DNA from: Siphonodentalium dalli
Taxonomy: Eukaryota; Mollusca; Scaphopoda; Gadilida; Siphonodentaliidae
DNA: 64,000 bases
Assembly: GCA_032622095.1 (NCBI GenBank)
Contig: CP136067.1
Span: 53,731,899 to 53,795,898, forward strand
Direction of reading: 5' to 3'
In this document: positions 22,590 to 34,167 of the stretch, in pieces
How positions within the stretch are numbered: the first letter of the stretch is position 1
Layout of the letters: every line of letters begins with the position of its first letter
Translations under genes and position numbers: made by a program
The notes under the pieces: generated by a model
Told to the model about the DNA's origin: nothing
The model's database searches: none
The model's input: the letters and a program-made list of their open reading frames with translations, nothing else

Positions 22590-24849
22590 TTAGCTCACCT
22601 GAGACGAAGTCTCCGGTGGAGCTATAGTCATCACTCCTCGTCCGTCGTCCGTCCATCGTCCGTCAACAATTTTAAAAAAATCTTCTCCTCCCGACCCATG
22701 AGACCGATCAGGTTCATATTTGGTGTGAATGTTCCCTAGGTGACTCACAATCAGATTTGTTCAAAAGAGGTCACCAGGTCAAACAGTTTCAATAATAGGG
22801 CTATAACTCAATCCTTCCATAGTAATTCTTAAAATGACATCTTCCCTGAAGTCGTCGGGCCGAATGGGTTCATATTTGGTATGAAGGGTCCTTGGTTGAC
22901 TGGGGTTAAGATTTGTTCAAATTAGGTCACTGGGTCAGATGTGGGTGGTGGGGCTATGGACATAAATCTGAAGAAAACAATTTTGGTTTAGATTTAACTT
23001 ATTGCTCAATTTAACCAAAATTTATTTTAATAAATAAAAAAAAAATATTAAATAAAATATTTTATTTTTAAATAAAATAAAAATAAATCATTAAAATTTT
23101 TGAAGAACTTATGACATTACATTTTCGGGAGGGGAGGGGAGCTACCTCTAGTCAATCCACTATATTTGGTTGAAATCAGGGGTTTGGGAGAAAGCACGAA
23201 CATACAGATGTACAGAAATGTTCAGTAAGTTACTTTAATATCCTTGTATTCCCACTACAGCAAGCCATCCATGTACTCTGATGGACACATGTTTATAAAA
23301 CAGTGCCAGATGGATAGATAACAACTGCTATGGCCATAGTACTCTCCATCCCCAGAGAGTGTATATTCATGTCATTCATAATTTAAATGAGATTAATAGT
23401 GTTGTCAATGAAGAACACTCATTGTTTACATTAACACTCAGTGGCCATTAAAGTCTAATTGAATTAATTTTCTCCAAGCTTGAATTAAGTGTGTCTGGCA
23501 TTTGTAGAATGAGGTTCCCAGAGGGTGAATTTATTGATGCTACCCCACACTCCAGGCTAGCATAACCAAATACACCCTCTGATGACCTCATTCTGCTTAG
23601 GCCTCATCTTCTGGAAAGTATCTAGAGTCTCAAATTGACATTTTTAGCTGCTTTTTTCCGTCTGTTCAGATTCTATATCCCCTAATTAGCAGAAGATATA
23701 ATGCATAATTGAGGTGTCCAATGGGTGCGCATACGTCACCAACTTCAGCTGGAGAATTTCTATATGTCCCTAGGTCCCCCATAGCAGTTGAGGATTAAGT
23801 AAAATTAGGTTCCCAGATTGTGAATTTGGTGATGCTATCCCACCTTACAGAATAGCATCACTACTTTCACCTTTGGGACATCAGACACACTAAAGTCAGG
23901 CTTGGCTGTTCCAATATTATTTTCTTAACAACCACTTATCTATGTGAACTCATTATACCGGATTATGGACAAACAATGGAGGTATATTGCTGTTGGTGGA
24001 TTGAAACTGTCGGTCTGTCAGAGTGTCCTTCCATCCATTGGTCTGCCCATCCATCCATCAACAATTGTTTTCTTCTCGAGATCCATATGAAATCCCTACC
24101 TGTAGGCGACTCACATTCCGATTTGTTCAAATAAGTTCATCGGGTCAAATAGGAGGGATGCCAGGGCCATAACGTTCTCCCTCCATAGTAATTCTAACAA
24201 CTATTACTTCTCAAGAACCATCATGTCTATTTAGCTTATATTTGGTATGCAGGGTCCCTGGGCGGCATGTTCAGTTCTGTTCCAATGGGGTCATTTTTTG
24301 GGGAAAATCAATTAACTTCAACTCTTAAAAGCGACTGTTTCTAATACAACATTAGTTGTAGATTAGATTTTGACACCAAAAATAAGTTAGAATAGTTCTC
24401 ATAATTTTATTTTATTTTCCAACCAGTATGTTTTTAAACCAACAGTCCATATTTGCCTACTTCATGTTAAACTGTTGTACCAAAATGAGGCACAATTTTA
24501 ACTTTATGGGAGATGTCAGGTTGGAAATTCCCAAAAGTTTGAGAGCTTGAAGCACCCATTCCAGTTATAAAATTTCAACATAAGGGGGATGTACAAAAGG
24601 AATTTTGTGAACTCAAGACTATGGTATGGTTAAGATTATCTTGTTTAAAAGGTGGTTGGAGATTTGACAGTAGTGTGCACTTAGAAATTTCAAGATGAAG
24701 AGCCCGGCTCATCAGCAAATCCCTAGCTATGTCCCCGTTTAGAACTACTTGTCTAAATTATTTTGACAAGTACTGACTGTGTTAGTCTTCAAAGTCCCTT
24801 TCTTCTCGGTCTTTAGAGTAGGTGAGCGTCTCCACAGTCATTGACTGTC
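22590..24849 (+). mobile_element. AGCTCACCTGAGAC / TCCGTCC-type element (nested)
   Basis: It starts AGCTCACCTGAGACGAAGTC with a small hairpin, followed by CGTCCGTCGTCCGTCC, and ends near GGTGAGCGTCTCCACAGTC. Between lie two blocks of diverged units with TTCATATTTGGT, GTGACTCACA-like, AGATTTGTTCAAA and GGTCACTGGGTCA phrases, near 22700-22950 and 24080-24310. The same opening occurs widely in mollusc genomes, from memory. An A+T-rich patch (22985-23110) and a MITE (23474-23909) interrupt it. No protein is encoded. Confidence 0.6.
23474..23909. mobile_element. AGCCTGA-type MITE, about 436 bp
   Basis: The left end, CCAAGCTTGAATTAAGTGTG, and the right end, CACACTAAAGTCAGGCTTGG, are inverted copies. 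Each leads into a second inverted pair (GAATGAGGTTCCCAGAGGG and a matching complement, with GTGATGCTA blocks). It is nested in the TCCGTC-type element. A fragment of the same family lies at 9961-10058. No clear target duplication. Confidence 0.65.
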
Positions 24850-25014
24850 TTGTATTCTTTAACAATTTTATCATTTTTATCATTTTGTTTTACATTCTTT
24901 AACAATTTTATCATTTTGTCATACATTGTTTATACATTTTTAGCATCTTTTCTTACATTTTTTAACAATTATAAAAATTAATATGAAATGTGTTAGGCCA
25001 ATGCATTCTCTTAT

Positions 25015-25440
25015 ATGAATGAATGTTTATTGGATAATGTATATACACTGGACAAACATAAAAAATATAGTGCGATGTACATACAAAATCCGGGCGATGA
25101 CGTGACCTAACTGGCCGTCTTCCCGTCGCCGCCCAGGCATCAATAGTAAGGCAAGTTGACTACACTGCTACTCCTAACGGGCTTAACGATGCATCTTCAC
25201 TTCTCTTAACGTGTGTGGGTGATTTAAGATGATTATTTACTACAGAATACTAGTATATAGTTATATACGATTGTTTGATTGAGTTGAGGAGTCGACATGG
25301 TAAAACAATTCTTAACTGAATAATTCTTAACTGAACAAAGCCCATGGTTTAGACCCCGGAAGCTCCTGGCACGACAGTAACCCAGAGCGGCCGTCCCAGG
25401 GAAACATCGCGACCTGAACCTCCAGGAGTCCACCTGAGCG
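25015..25440 (-). mobile_element. Probable retroelement 3' end, minus strand
   Basis: Read on the minus strand, the segment ends TTATCCAATAAACATTCATTCAT, a polyadenylation-like signal with a short-repeat tail typical of non-LTR elements or their SINEs. It interrupts a hairpin whose two parts (CATTCTCTTATAT near 25010 and CTATGGTCGACTCGCA near 25678) lie either side. The body matches no protein I recognise. Confidence 0.45.
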
Positions 25441-25480
25441 TCATGCATACACATATACATACATATACATATACATACAC

Positions 25481-25513
<33 letters not shown>

Positions 25514-25580
25514 TACATATACATATACATATACACATACGCGCACACACATGCATATACATATACAAACAGTCACACAT
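25441..25580. repeat. CATATA / ACATATAC microsatellite
   Basis: About 140 bp of interrupted CATATA, TA and CACA repeats. The open minus-strand frames of 75 and 115 codons across it are repeat translations. Confidence 0.9.
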
Positions 25581-26159
25581 ATATGAGATTAATTCTTAAA
25601 TTAATAATTAAAATTACCATCGGTCAATGTGTAATTAAACAATATATTAATAATGTTCGTTGCATGTTAATAAAGACTATGGTCGACTCGCATATATAAG
25701 AGAATGCATTGGCTCAGGGTTTTCGCAAAAATTCAGGAAGCTCCCGTCATGAAATGGTTAACTAAGAAATATATTAAACCCTGCCATGTTTTTTTTCAAT
25801 GATATAAACTTTCCTGTCACAACATCAAAGAGTTCCCAGGTTATCTACTGGTGGAATATGATCTATAGCTGCGTACAGCTGGAGTTGACATCAATGGCAT
25901 GATCTATGTTTGGTTTGTATTATTAGAATTTGGCCAAAATAGCCCTTACACCCAAATTGCGTACTAAAATACATTTCGAGGTTCGAATAACACACTGCCA
26001 AACAGATTTAAAGGTGACATTGTCCCAGACGAACTGTCATATCATGCATGTCCGTGTATTTAATATATGATATATCTTTAAACGATTGATCGTGCGGAAT
26101 ATCTTATTTAACCTGAGTGACAAAATCGAATATAATAATGGAAGGACTTCAAAATCGAA

Positions 26160-26420
26160 ATGAAATATCGATTAACACAAATTGTTCACTTTTATTTTAA
26201 GCAGAAAGTAAGTGCATATTATACAAAACAGTTAAAACCCTATCTTGTTCACAGGTCATATTCACTTTTCAATATATTTCGACCGTTATATCAAGCAGAG
26301 AATGCACGCAATTCGTTGACAATTTTGTTGACATTCATGAGCTGCATGGAGGTCGATTGGGAGAAGAGAGGAAACTCTATTCTGTTTTGTAAAGTATAAT
26401 AGAATAGAATAGAATAACTG
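26160..26420 (+). other. Unrecognised 79-codon frame ending in an AATAG repeat
   Basis: An open frame from 26160 runs to 26399 and is followed at once by five AATAG/AATAGA repeats. Short-repeat tails are common at LINE 3' ends, so this may be a LINE tail, but the peptide has no motif that I know. It sits 30 bp upstream of repeat R3 copy 2. Confidence 0.3.
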
Positions 26421-26446
26421 TGTTTGCCAATCATTGGCGTCTTCAC

Positions 26447-26783
26447 ATGCAGTGAATCAAACTCCACGCAGCGCCCTCTACGTTATCACTGCGATATAGC
26501 ACTGTCAGAATGATGGTACTTTGCGGACCGATACATCTATTTTTACATATCGTCGGAACTATATTTAGTCATCTATTGTCTTATTTTGACCACCAAAAGT
26601 TTGCAATAAAAATGGTAATCCTTTCAGTATTGATAAGAACAATATGAACTGATCCAAACATCGACAATTTTAATCATAAAACATAAGAACTAAGAACACG
26701 TAAGAAATCCTTACCAAATGTCCTTATGTCAGTGGTATCTCAGCAGAGCGATGGGAGATAATTCTGCCTGGAGTTTGTCAGTG
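26447..26783 (+). repeat. Dispersed repeat R3, copy 2
   Basis: Direct copy of 19228-19560, with the same landmarks and scattered substitutions and small indels. Confidence 0.75.
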
Positions 26784-27069
26784 AATTAGGATGATATACA
26801 CAATATATCATATAAAACAGTTATGATTTCGATGATTGAGAGTTACACAGAGTTACGCACTACTTGTACAAATTGGAAAACAGAATAGAATGGCATAGGC
26901 GTCACAATACCAGTGTATTCCAGAACAATGTATATCAAGGATACAGTTTATAAAATAATACAGATTTGCAGCCCGTGAATTTATTTTTTGATGTTTTCAA
27001 GCATCAAAATATATACTCCCAATTTTCGAAGAAAAGTAGGTCATATACATGTACTGGTATGATTTATGA

Positions 27070-28035
27070 CTTTGTCCGTTGAGTCGCATCCTTGTCCGTC
27101 TATCCCTCCGGACAAATATCTCAGATGGGTCATCGGATCTCAACAGCTTTTGGGTTAGAGGTTCACCATCACGAGTGTTTTCGAAAGAGGGTGCATTAAC
27201 ATTGATCACATTCTCACGTTCTATAGAGTTATCATTCTTTTTGATTGGACATATTGATATCATGCTCGTCCGTATATAGATATCACAGCCACGATGTATT
27301 GCATCCCAATGATTTATGATATGGAGGTTGGCCAACCAGGAGTGATTTCAAATTAATGTCCAAAGGAATTGTTCATATTTTCCTTTCTCGAGTTATCCTT
27401 ATTTTTTATCTGGAAATATTGGTTTTCTGTCCGTCCACGTATAATATGTGACCCGCCATATCAAATCCAGTCGTAAGTCGGGATATTTTTACCCTGTGCC
27501 AATGCATTCTCTTATATATGCGAGTCGACCATAGGACATAAAATAAAAAACATCCTTTACCCTGCATGGAGCCCCACACATATATAGAATCATATAGAAG
27601 AGTGTCGTCTGCTCATGTTTGTCTGGGCTCTATATGGGTGAAATTATAAAATTGTTAAAGAATACAAGAAAAAATGATTAAAATTGTAAATATTGTTAGG
27701 CCAATGCATTCTCTTATATATGCGAGGCGACCTTTGGTCGACTCGCATATATAAGAGAATGCATTGGCACAGGGTAAAAAAATCCCGACTTACGACTGGA
27801 TTTGATATGGCGGGTCACATATATGATTTGCCGTATTTCAATTAAATTTGGTAAGGAGGTTAGCCGTCAGGTGTGCATGCTTTCAAAGAAGCGTCCAATG
27901 ACATGTATCGCATGTTCCAGTTCTGGAGTTGTCCTTCTTCAATATCACGAATATCGGTTTTCAATCCGTACACGTATATAATTCAGCCATGGTTTATCGG
28001 TTTATGGGAACTCAATGAAATCTGGTATGTTTAAA
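27070..28035 (+). mobile_element. TCCGTC-type tandem array (copy 2), split by a hairpin MITE
   Basis: TTGTCCGTCTATCCCTCC near 27090 opens a set of diverged units. GAGTTATC near 27226 and 27393 lie 167 bp apart, and a third unit (GAGTTGTCC near 27926) keeps a spacing of about 165 bp once the 27451-27818 insertion is subtracted. The units share TTCTGGAGTTATCC-like and TCTGGAAATATTGG-like phrases with the array at 16.4 kb. Older than that copy. Confidence 0.6.
27451..27818. mobile_element. Hairpin MITE with GTGACCCGCC ends and double-hairpin core
   Basis: GTGACCCGCCATATCAAATC near 27451 is mirrored by GATTTGATATGGCGGGTCAC ending at 27818. Inside each arm is a CCCTGTGCCAATGCATTC core leading into TATATATGCGAGTCGACC, on the right as a complete stem-loop, with an A+T-rich linker containing AAATTGTTAAAGAATA. 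The flanks read ATAT on both sides, which could be a 4-bp duplication or part of the palindrome. Confidence 0.75.
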
Positions 28036-28194
28036 TATATTTATATTTATGTTCCACTATTAATATACAACATATATACAAATTCACAAACATATATACA
28101 GGGTGTAAAAACTCATAGAATAAGTCAGCCGATTGCCATATTTAGACACAAAAAGATGCATACATGTATACATATAGTGCGACATCTGTACAGA

Positions 28195-28208
28195 AGGAGA
28201 GAGTGAGT

Positions 28209-28257
<49 letters not shown>
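28195..28257. repeat. GA microsatellite
   Basis: About 30 GA dinucleotides with a few interruptions, immediately upstream of the ORF1-like gene. The gene's frame stays open back into it as Arg-Glu repeats to 28226. Confidence 0.95.
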
Positions 28258-28258
<1 letters not shown>

Positions 28259-28303
28259 GACGATGACAGAGATATAAGCAGGGACAGGCGTACAGGCGTG
28301 CAT

Positions 28304-28933
28304 ATGAAGTCCGAATTTGATAAAAAGTTGGACAATGTGAAAGATGAGTGTGTTGGTAAAATGTTTGATGTTGAACAGCGAATGGACAAGATGGAGGGTG
28401 AAATGAAACAGATGGCTGATCAAATCGAAGAGCGAGACACAGATATTGAAGGAATGAAAGCAGAAATAGATACACTCAAAGAAAAGAATAACAGACTGGA
28501 ACAACAAACTAGGAAAAACACTATAAGAATCTTTGGAATTGAGGATCATAGTGCTGAATCAGTAGATGAATGTGAAAAAAAAGTCATTCGCATCATTCAG
28601 AATAAACTGAATTTGAAAAACATCACACAGGAAGATATAAGCATCGCCCATCGCATAGGAAAATACAGATCAGAACAGAAATATCCAAGAAGTGTAATTT
28701 GTAACTTTATTTCCAGAAGGACAAAAAACTCTGTGATCGCGGAACGCAAAACCCTAAAAGGACAGAAATTAGTCATCAAAGAAGATCTGACCGATGGAAA
28801 CAGCTCACTGCTAAAAAATGCCAAAGAATTGGCCATTGTTGATGATGCCTGGTCTGTTGGTGGCAAAATCTACATAAAATATACTGACAAAACCAAGAAG
28901 ATTAAGCAGATAAGCAAGCTATCTGACATATAA
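28304..28933 (+). CDS. LINE ORF1-like RNA-binding protein (no ORF2 attached)
   Basis: A 209-codon frame from the ATG at 28304; a GTG two codons earlier is unlikely to be used. The first 70 residues are charged and heptad-like (EQRMDKMEGEMKQMADQIEE), fitting a coiled coil. Then comes RKNTIRIFGI, SIAHRIGK, a basic stretch with ERKTLKGQKLVIKEDLT, and AWSVGGKIYIK. This order (coiled coil, RRM-like domain, basic C-terminal domain) is that of L1-type ORF1 proteins, which coat element RNA. No endonuclease or RT follows in the next several kb. It is intact, so it is either a young ORF1-only element or a domesticated copy. Function by family; status inferred. Confidence 0.7.
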   Translation: MKSEFDKKLDNVKDECVGKMFDVEQRMDKMEGEMKQMADQIEERDTDIEGMKAEIDTLKEKNNRLEQQTRKNTIRIFGIEDHSAESVDECEKKVIRIIQNKLNLKNITQEDISIAHRIGKYRSEQKYPRSVICNFISRRTKNSVIAERKTLKGQKLVIKEDLTDGNSSLLKNAKELAIVDDAWSVGGKIYIKYTDKTKKIKQISKLSDI

Positions 28934-29420
28934 CCCACATATGTAGTGTTCCATATACACATGAAGTTCTGATTTAGCATGTAGAATACTAATTGCTTTA
29001 TGTTGAATATCAGTCTGAGTGAACGTCGACTCAATATTTGAAATATAGATATATTTAGGTATGAGTTTACTCAGACTGGTTGAATATATGTACCACTTAA
29101 TATGCTTGAAATATACCTAATATATGTTCCATTGTATATAATAATGCATAAATTTATATGAAATGCAAATTTGACTCAGTGCAATCTTAAATATCAGATA
29201 TCCGTGCACTCCTCACTGAACATGTGCAGATATCTAATACATTCTGTCCAAATACCATTATGACCAGTAATGCGTACTAAAGTAATCATGAATCACACCT
29301 CAGTAAAGATACCAATTGCTCGATACACCTGTACCAACTGTATTATTGACCAAAAACTCTCCTTTCAATGATATATTAGCTGCAAAGCACTGAATCATAT
29401 TACCGCAATATTCGCATTAA

Positions 29421-29451
29421 AGATACATAATCATATTTAAAATAACGCCCC

Positions 29452-29483
<32 letters not shown>

Positions 29484-29864
29484 CTCCGAGGCCGAAGATA
29501 TATTAATTAAATTAATGTGTCTTGGGCTTCGGAAGGACGAAGAAATGAAATAAAAAAAAAAAAAATAAACATTAGGTTTGAGTCAAGGAACCCATCCATC
29601 AAAGCCCTGAATTATCAGATTATTATCAGTTGCGAAATCTATATCATTCGCCACCTCAAATATATTACGACCTGGCAAATATTCGACAATTGCTGACCGA
29701 CATAGTCTCGAAACCAAATTGCATTGAACAAAATGTTGATATATAACACTTTTTGGACAATTTTATACTATAGTTGACAATGGTAAGCTAATGTGGCATG
29801 TCAAGAAATGTTGTTGTTGTTGGAATCTGATGATATGAGGACCATCGAATCGGATTGTATACCT
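29421..29864. mobile_element. Kolobok-like MITE, family K, in tandem unit 1
   Basis: TTAA at 29417-29420 and 29865-29868 flank AGATACATAATC and GATTGTATACCT. Inside are the family's GGCTTCGG, TTTGAGTCAAGGAACCCATC, TTGTTGTTGTTGGAATCTG and GAGGACCATCGAATC blocks, plus T runs and A runs near 29460-29480 and 29550. Confidence 0.7.
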
Positions 29865-30334
29865 TTAAAGTCTAACACAACATAATGAATCTTAAACACA
29901 TGGTTCGGCATTCATTCCAAGAAGTTATCTGGAAAACTGGTTTGAACAAAACCCAGTTCATACTACCAACTACCGGTATATATAATGACAAGTACAGCTT
30001 CTTTTCAACATTTTGAAAAAGATACACCAGTTGCAGAAATAACTTCTGATCATAATTTTAGTAATGTGAAGACTAATGTTGGATGTATTCGAAACATACA
30101 TATTTGTGACATGCGTCATCTGTGAACCCCAATGCTTATTCGCCCGAGTGAATGCATATATGTTATGACTAAATACCTTTATGACCAGTAACGAGTACTA
30201 AAGTAATCAGGAAACACACCTTAGTAAAGATACTAATTGTTTGGTACACAACTGTATCGTTGACCAAAAACTCTCTTTTCAATGATATATTAGCTGTAAA
30301 GCACTAAATCATGCTACTTTAATACGTGCATTAA

Positions 30335-30743
30335 AGATACATAATCCGACTTATAATAATGACAAAAATTAATACTTCTTCGGCTTCGGGGGTAAAAAAA
30401 AAATAAATTAAAAAAAAAAAAATAAACCATGAGATTTGAGTCGAGGAACCCATTTTAATTATCAGATATCTAGTTCTGAAATCTGTATTATTCGCCACCT
30501 CAAATATTTGGCGGCCTGTCAAATATTCAACAAATGCCGACTAACAATGTCTCTATACCAAATTGCGTTGAACAAAATGTTGATATATAACACTCTTTGG
30601 GAAATTTTATACCATATTTGACAGCAGTAAGCATTATCTTTTTTGATAATTATTCGATTCTGATAACTAAAGCGGCATGTTAGGAATTGTTGTTGTAATT
30701 AGAATCTGATGATATGGGGACCATCAAATCGGACTGTGTACCT
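30335..30743. mobile_element. Kolobok-like MITE, family K, in tandem unit 2
   Basis: TTAA at 30331-30334 and 30744-30747. Starts AGATACATAATCCG and ends GGACTGTGTACCT. Body as in unit 1. Confidence 0.7.
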
Positions 30744-31170
30744 TTAAAGTCAAACGCAACACAATGAATCTTATATGCATGGTTCGACACTCATTCCGAG
30801 AAGTTATTTGGAAAAATGTGTTTCAACAAACTCAGTTCATACTACTAGCTACCGGTATATAATTACAAGAACAACTTCTTTTTAAAATTTTGAATAAGAT
30901 ACATCAGTAGCAGAAAATACTTCTGATCATCATCTTACTAATGTGAAGTTGCATGTATTCGAAACATATTTATTTGTGACATATGTCACTTGTGAACCCC
31001 AATGCTTATTCGCCCCTGTGAATGCATATATGTTCCAACTAAATACCATTATGACCATTATTGAGTACTAAGGTAATCAGGAACCACACCTGACTAAAGA
31101 TACTACTTGCTTGGTACACCTGCACCAACTGTGCCGTTGACACTCTTTTCAGTGATATATTAGCAGTAAA

Positions 31171-31571
31171 GATACATAATCCGATTTATAATAATGCCCC
31201 TAAATTAATATATCTTCAGCCTCGGGAGTAAAAATTATTATGGTTTGAGTCAAGGAACCCATCCATCAAAGTTCAGATTTATCATAATTCATGTTTTGAA
31301 ATCTGTTAACTGTTATTCGCATCTTGAATATTTGGCCGGCTTGGCAAATATTTGACAAACATACTATCGATACCAAATTGTGTTGAAGAAAATGTTGATA
31401 TAAAACAGTTCTCGGGAAATTCTATATAATTATACATATATTTTTTTATTTATTTAAATATTTTTTTCTTTTGTGACAACTGATCGATTTTAATAACTAA
31501 AATAATGTCAATGAATGTTTTTGCTGTTGGAATCTGATGACATGGGGACCTTCTAATCGGATTGTGTACCT
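31171..31571. mobile_element. Kolobok-like MITE, family K, in tandem unit 3
   Basis: Starts AGATACATAATCCG, with the left TTAA changed to GTAA, and ends GGATTGTGTACC at TTTAA near 31572. The body is shorter than in units 1 and 2. Confidence 0.65.
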
Positions 31572-31729
31572 TTAAGGTCAAACATAACATAATGGATATT
31601 ATACACATGCTTCGGCACTCATTCCGAGAAGTTATCTGGATAACTGTGTTTGAACAAACCCAGTTAATTAGTAAGATATATCAGTAGCAGAAATAACTTC
31701 TGATCATAATTTTACTAATTGATTCAACA

Positions 31730-32200
31730 GTGGGCATGAAGACTACCAACATAATTGAAATGCATATATATGTGTGTAATTGCATTCTCATCATGCATAT
31801 ATGGAAATATGAAAAGCATTGCCCCTAACTGCAGCTCATTTAAGACAACACTCTTATTTATGCATTATTAATTTGTAATATATATTGTTCTAACTTGTTT
31901 AATAATATCCATTGATAATTTATTATAACATCCACACATTTGTGATCTCCAAGCAGGACTGTAGAGGATAGGAATTACTCATAGTATTATGGTATACTAA
32001 TCTGTGATTATGCATGCTTGAAAAATGCACTTAAATACATAAGAACCTGAATATCAAACAGTCTTATATCTTCAGAAATTACAGAAGTAACTCTTTAATT
32101 AATAAGTCCCTACAAGATGATACTAATGTCATGACCAATTGCGGGGTCTTTCCTCGACTCCTTAAAACTGACAATGTCGGTGGGTATATTGCCGAGATGC
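31730..32200. other. No recognised feature
   Basis: A+T-rich, without a recognisable frame or repeat. Confidence 0.4.
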
Positions 32201-32217
32201 TGAAATGATGATAAACC

Positions 32218-32640
32218 CAAATTAGGGAGGCGGTCAGGTGAACAGTTGCGAATGGGCATTTGCATATGGGTCTCCATAGCCAGAGTTAGAGTTGCATATA
32301 TTTCTGGGTGTGACCTTTGTTTGGTATTGAAAACAATACATATGTCAGATTGGAATATATTCTATTAAAAATTCGATATATTTATTTTTGAATTTAATAT
32401 TAATTTTTTTAAACTAGGCCAAGTGTTGGAATTCCCCCCCCCCCCCCAAAAATCTCATTTAATTATAGAAAAAATTGGTAATTCAGGAAACACAGCAGTC
32501 AGTTAAATGTTACGTCTGTTTTATGACATGTCTGTGTTAGTGCCCAGACAACTGCTTCATCAAGTTCATGTATGGCAAAAGCTATGGAGATTTGCATGGG
32601 AATCCCCATTTAAGATGTTGACCGCCTGATCACCCTTAAT
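32218..32640. mobile_element. Decayed inverted-repeat element, about 420 bp
   Basis: GGAGGCGGTCAGGTGAACAG followed by GGGTCTCCATAGC near 32225-32282 is mirrored by GCTATGGAGATTTGCATGGG and GACCGCCTGATCACCC near 32579-32638. The interior holds a C run near 32437-32448. The arms are imperfect. No target duplication was identified. Confidence 0.5.
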
Positions 32641-32659
32641 AAACCAACTAACAATGTAG

Positions 32660-34160
32660 AAACGATTACAATCTAACTTACAGTAGAATAATCTCTCCCA
32701 CTCTGCAGTCCTGCATTGGTTGTTCAATATTTATATGGCAGCTTGGCCATATACCAAAACTAACTCATTTATTATGACTTACCCGAATTAACAGGTAGAC
32801 GTTGTGCCAAAATTTAATGCCTCGACCTCATATTCAAAGAACTATAGTCTCCATTCTTCGGTTACAGAACATTACTCGATAAATATAATCGAAACGGACA
32901 AACTAATTTACTTGGCTGACTAGGCGATGACCTGATGACGTCCAATGTATCTATTCACATACGATTTCCACATCATTTCAGCTTCATCCTCATTTAGAAA
33001 TATGATCAAATATAGAGAATGTAAACAAGATAAAACATTTAACTCGTCCTTGTTCTGGACATCAACGAAACATTCTGTAAAAGCATCTTAATATGCGAAA
33101 TATCGGTCAATGCATCAGAAACAACAGAAGCAGAACGTTGCGGCGCTCACATCGCTGTCCTCGTGTCCCCAGGTGTGACCTATTTACACAAATTCACGTG
33201 CTGGATGATTTTTTATTCCGTGACGCAATAATCAACTGGGCATGTTATTGTACGGTTATAACCGAAATGAACTGTCTCATTGATACTTGGTGTCTCATCG
33301 ATAGTTGGTCTATATATGATTTTACTAACTATGCTGTCATGTATAAATGAGTTTCATTTGGTTTGTGTATGCTATACTGCCAACATTGTTAATTTTTTTT
33401 TTTTTATCATTATTTTCGATAGCTCTTACATCGTACCCTCTGCTCAAATATTAATTATTAATTAAGGTTTATATTTGTTCCTAATATAGCAACTACTTTA
33501 TCTCACAATACGAGCTCACGGGCTAGTTTCGTGTGTATGGTAGAGAAATATGTTATACCCCTCTTTAGGGTTCCACAAATTGTATATATTGGGTACACGC
33601 GCACAAGAAAATTACCCCATTTGATTAATTAACTGAAACATTAATTAATATGCCCTGACCCAAACAAGAGGACTAAGAATATGAAACTAGAAAAGTCTCT
33701 CTTTATCCATTATTATTATGGCGACGACTATAAATATTTGACTACCATCGCACCCTTGGACTCAAAATGTCACCATTGACACAGCTGAACCCTTAAAAGA
33801 CTACATGTAGGGTATCTGGCGGTGGGTGTGACATTTCGCAGATAACTGCATGGTGTTGCACACACCACTGGGTACAATGTATAGAACCTTTTAACTGTTT
33901 TTCGCACATGTAAACGTATATTAGCTATCTGGTATATATATGCATTGTTACTTACTTTGCACAACATGCGCGAATCCTCTCCCGTGAGCTCACAACAATG
34001 ACTTACAGGCCCGCCAAATATATCACCATATTATTGATAAATGAAAAATACGTATTGTTATATATGCACATACGACCAGGGTGATTGTGTACATATTGTG
34101 TATATTCCTATGAACAATTCCTTCTCTCTAAAGGGCACTACTTTCACAACCCATACAATC
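32660..34160. other. No recognised feature upstream of the LINE ORF
   Basis: There is a T run at 33391-33404 and several short frames without motifs. The last part probably includes the LINE 5' untranslated region, but its start cannot be set because no target duplication or second full copy is available. Confidence 0.4.
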
Positions 34161-34167
34161 CAATCCA

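Larger units (their letters stand above)
22443..25757. mobile_element. TTAA-flanked piggyBac-like element carrying nested insertions
   Basis: TTAA at 22439-22442 and 25758-25761 flank CCCTTTCATTGGCGGAAGC and GCTCCCGTCATGAAATGG. Each end leads into a hairpin with GCCAATGCATTCTCTTATAT and GCGAGTCGACC blocks. The relative at 52660-52939 is 280 bp and lacks insertions, so most of the 3.3 kb is later cargo: a TCCGTC-type element (22590-24849) and a retroelement tail with a microsatellite (25015-25580). No transposase frame was seen, so it was mobilised in trans if at all. Confidence 0.75.
22195..25860. mobile_element. Palindromic element, family P (copy 3), split by a 3.3-kb insertion
   Basis: The left part (22195-22438) has AGGGGGTAGTCCCAGCTC, TGCATGCTTTGTGTG and CTTCACCAACAGTTAAC. 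The right part (25762-25860) has CTAAGAAATATATTAAACC, CTGTCACAACATC and GTTCCCAGG, then GTGGAATATGATC. Joined across the insertion they match the right half of copy 1. The insertion used a TTAA about 10 bp from the site hit in copy 2. Confidence 0.7.
29246..31720 (+). repeat. Threefold tandem repeat, unit about 0.87-0.92 kb
   Basis: Units start near 29246, 30164 and 31030 with ATACC(A/T)TTATGACCA, a GAGTACTAAAGTAATCAGG-like block and TCAATGATATATTAGC. Each contains a TTAA-class MITE and ends with AGAAGTTAT, AACCCAGTTCATACTA-like and CTTCTGATCAT blocks. Junction phrases (CCCCAATGCTTATTCGCCC) sit before units 2 and 3. The third unit is shorter and decays near 31720. The copies have diverged by many substitutions and indels. 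Confidence 0.85.

Noticed and set aside
25233-25580. Two overlapping minus-strand frames rich in Cys, Ile, Tyr and Met
   Set aside because: They translate the CATATA microsatellite and contain nothing but dipeptide repeats in the long part.
22443-25757. Autonomous piggyBac transposon (length of 3.3 kb would suit)
   Set aside because: The interior is explained by nested repeats. No transposase frame longer than 84 codons exists there, and the insertion-free relative is 280 bp.
28084-28549. Minus-strand frames rich in Ser and Leu opposite the ORF1-like gene
   Set aside because: They are antisense to the GA microsatellite and to the plus-strand gene, whose motifs are clear.
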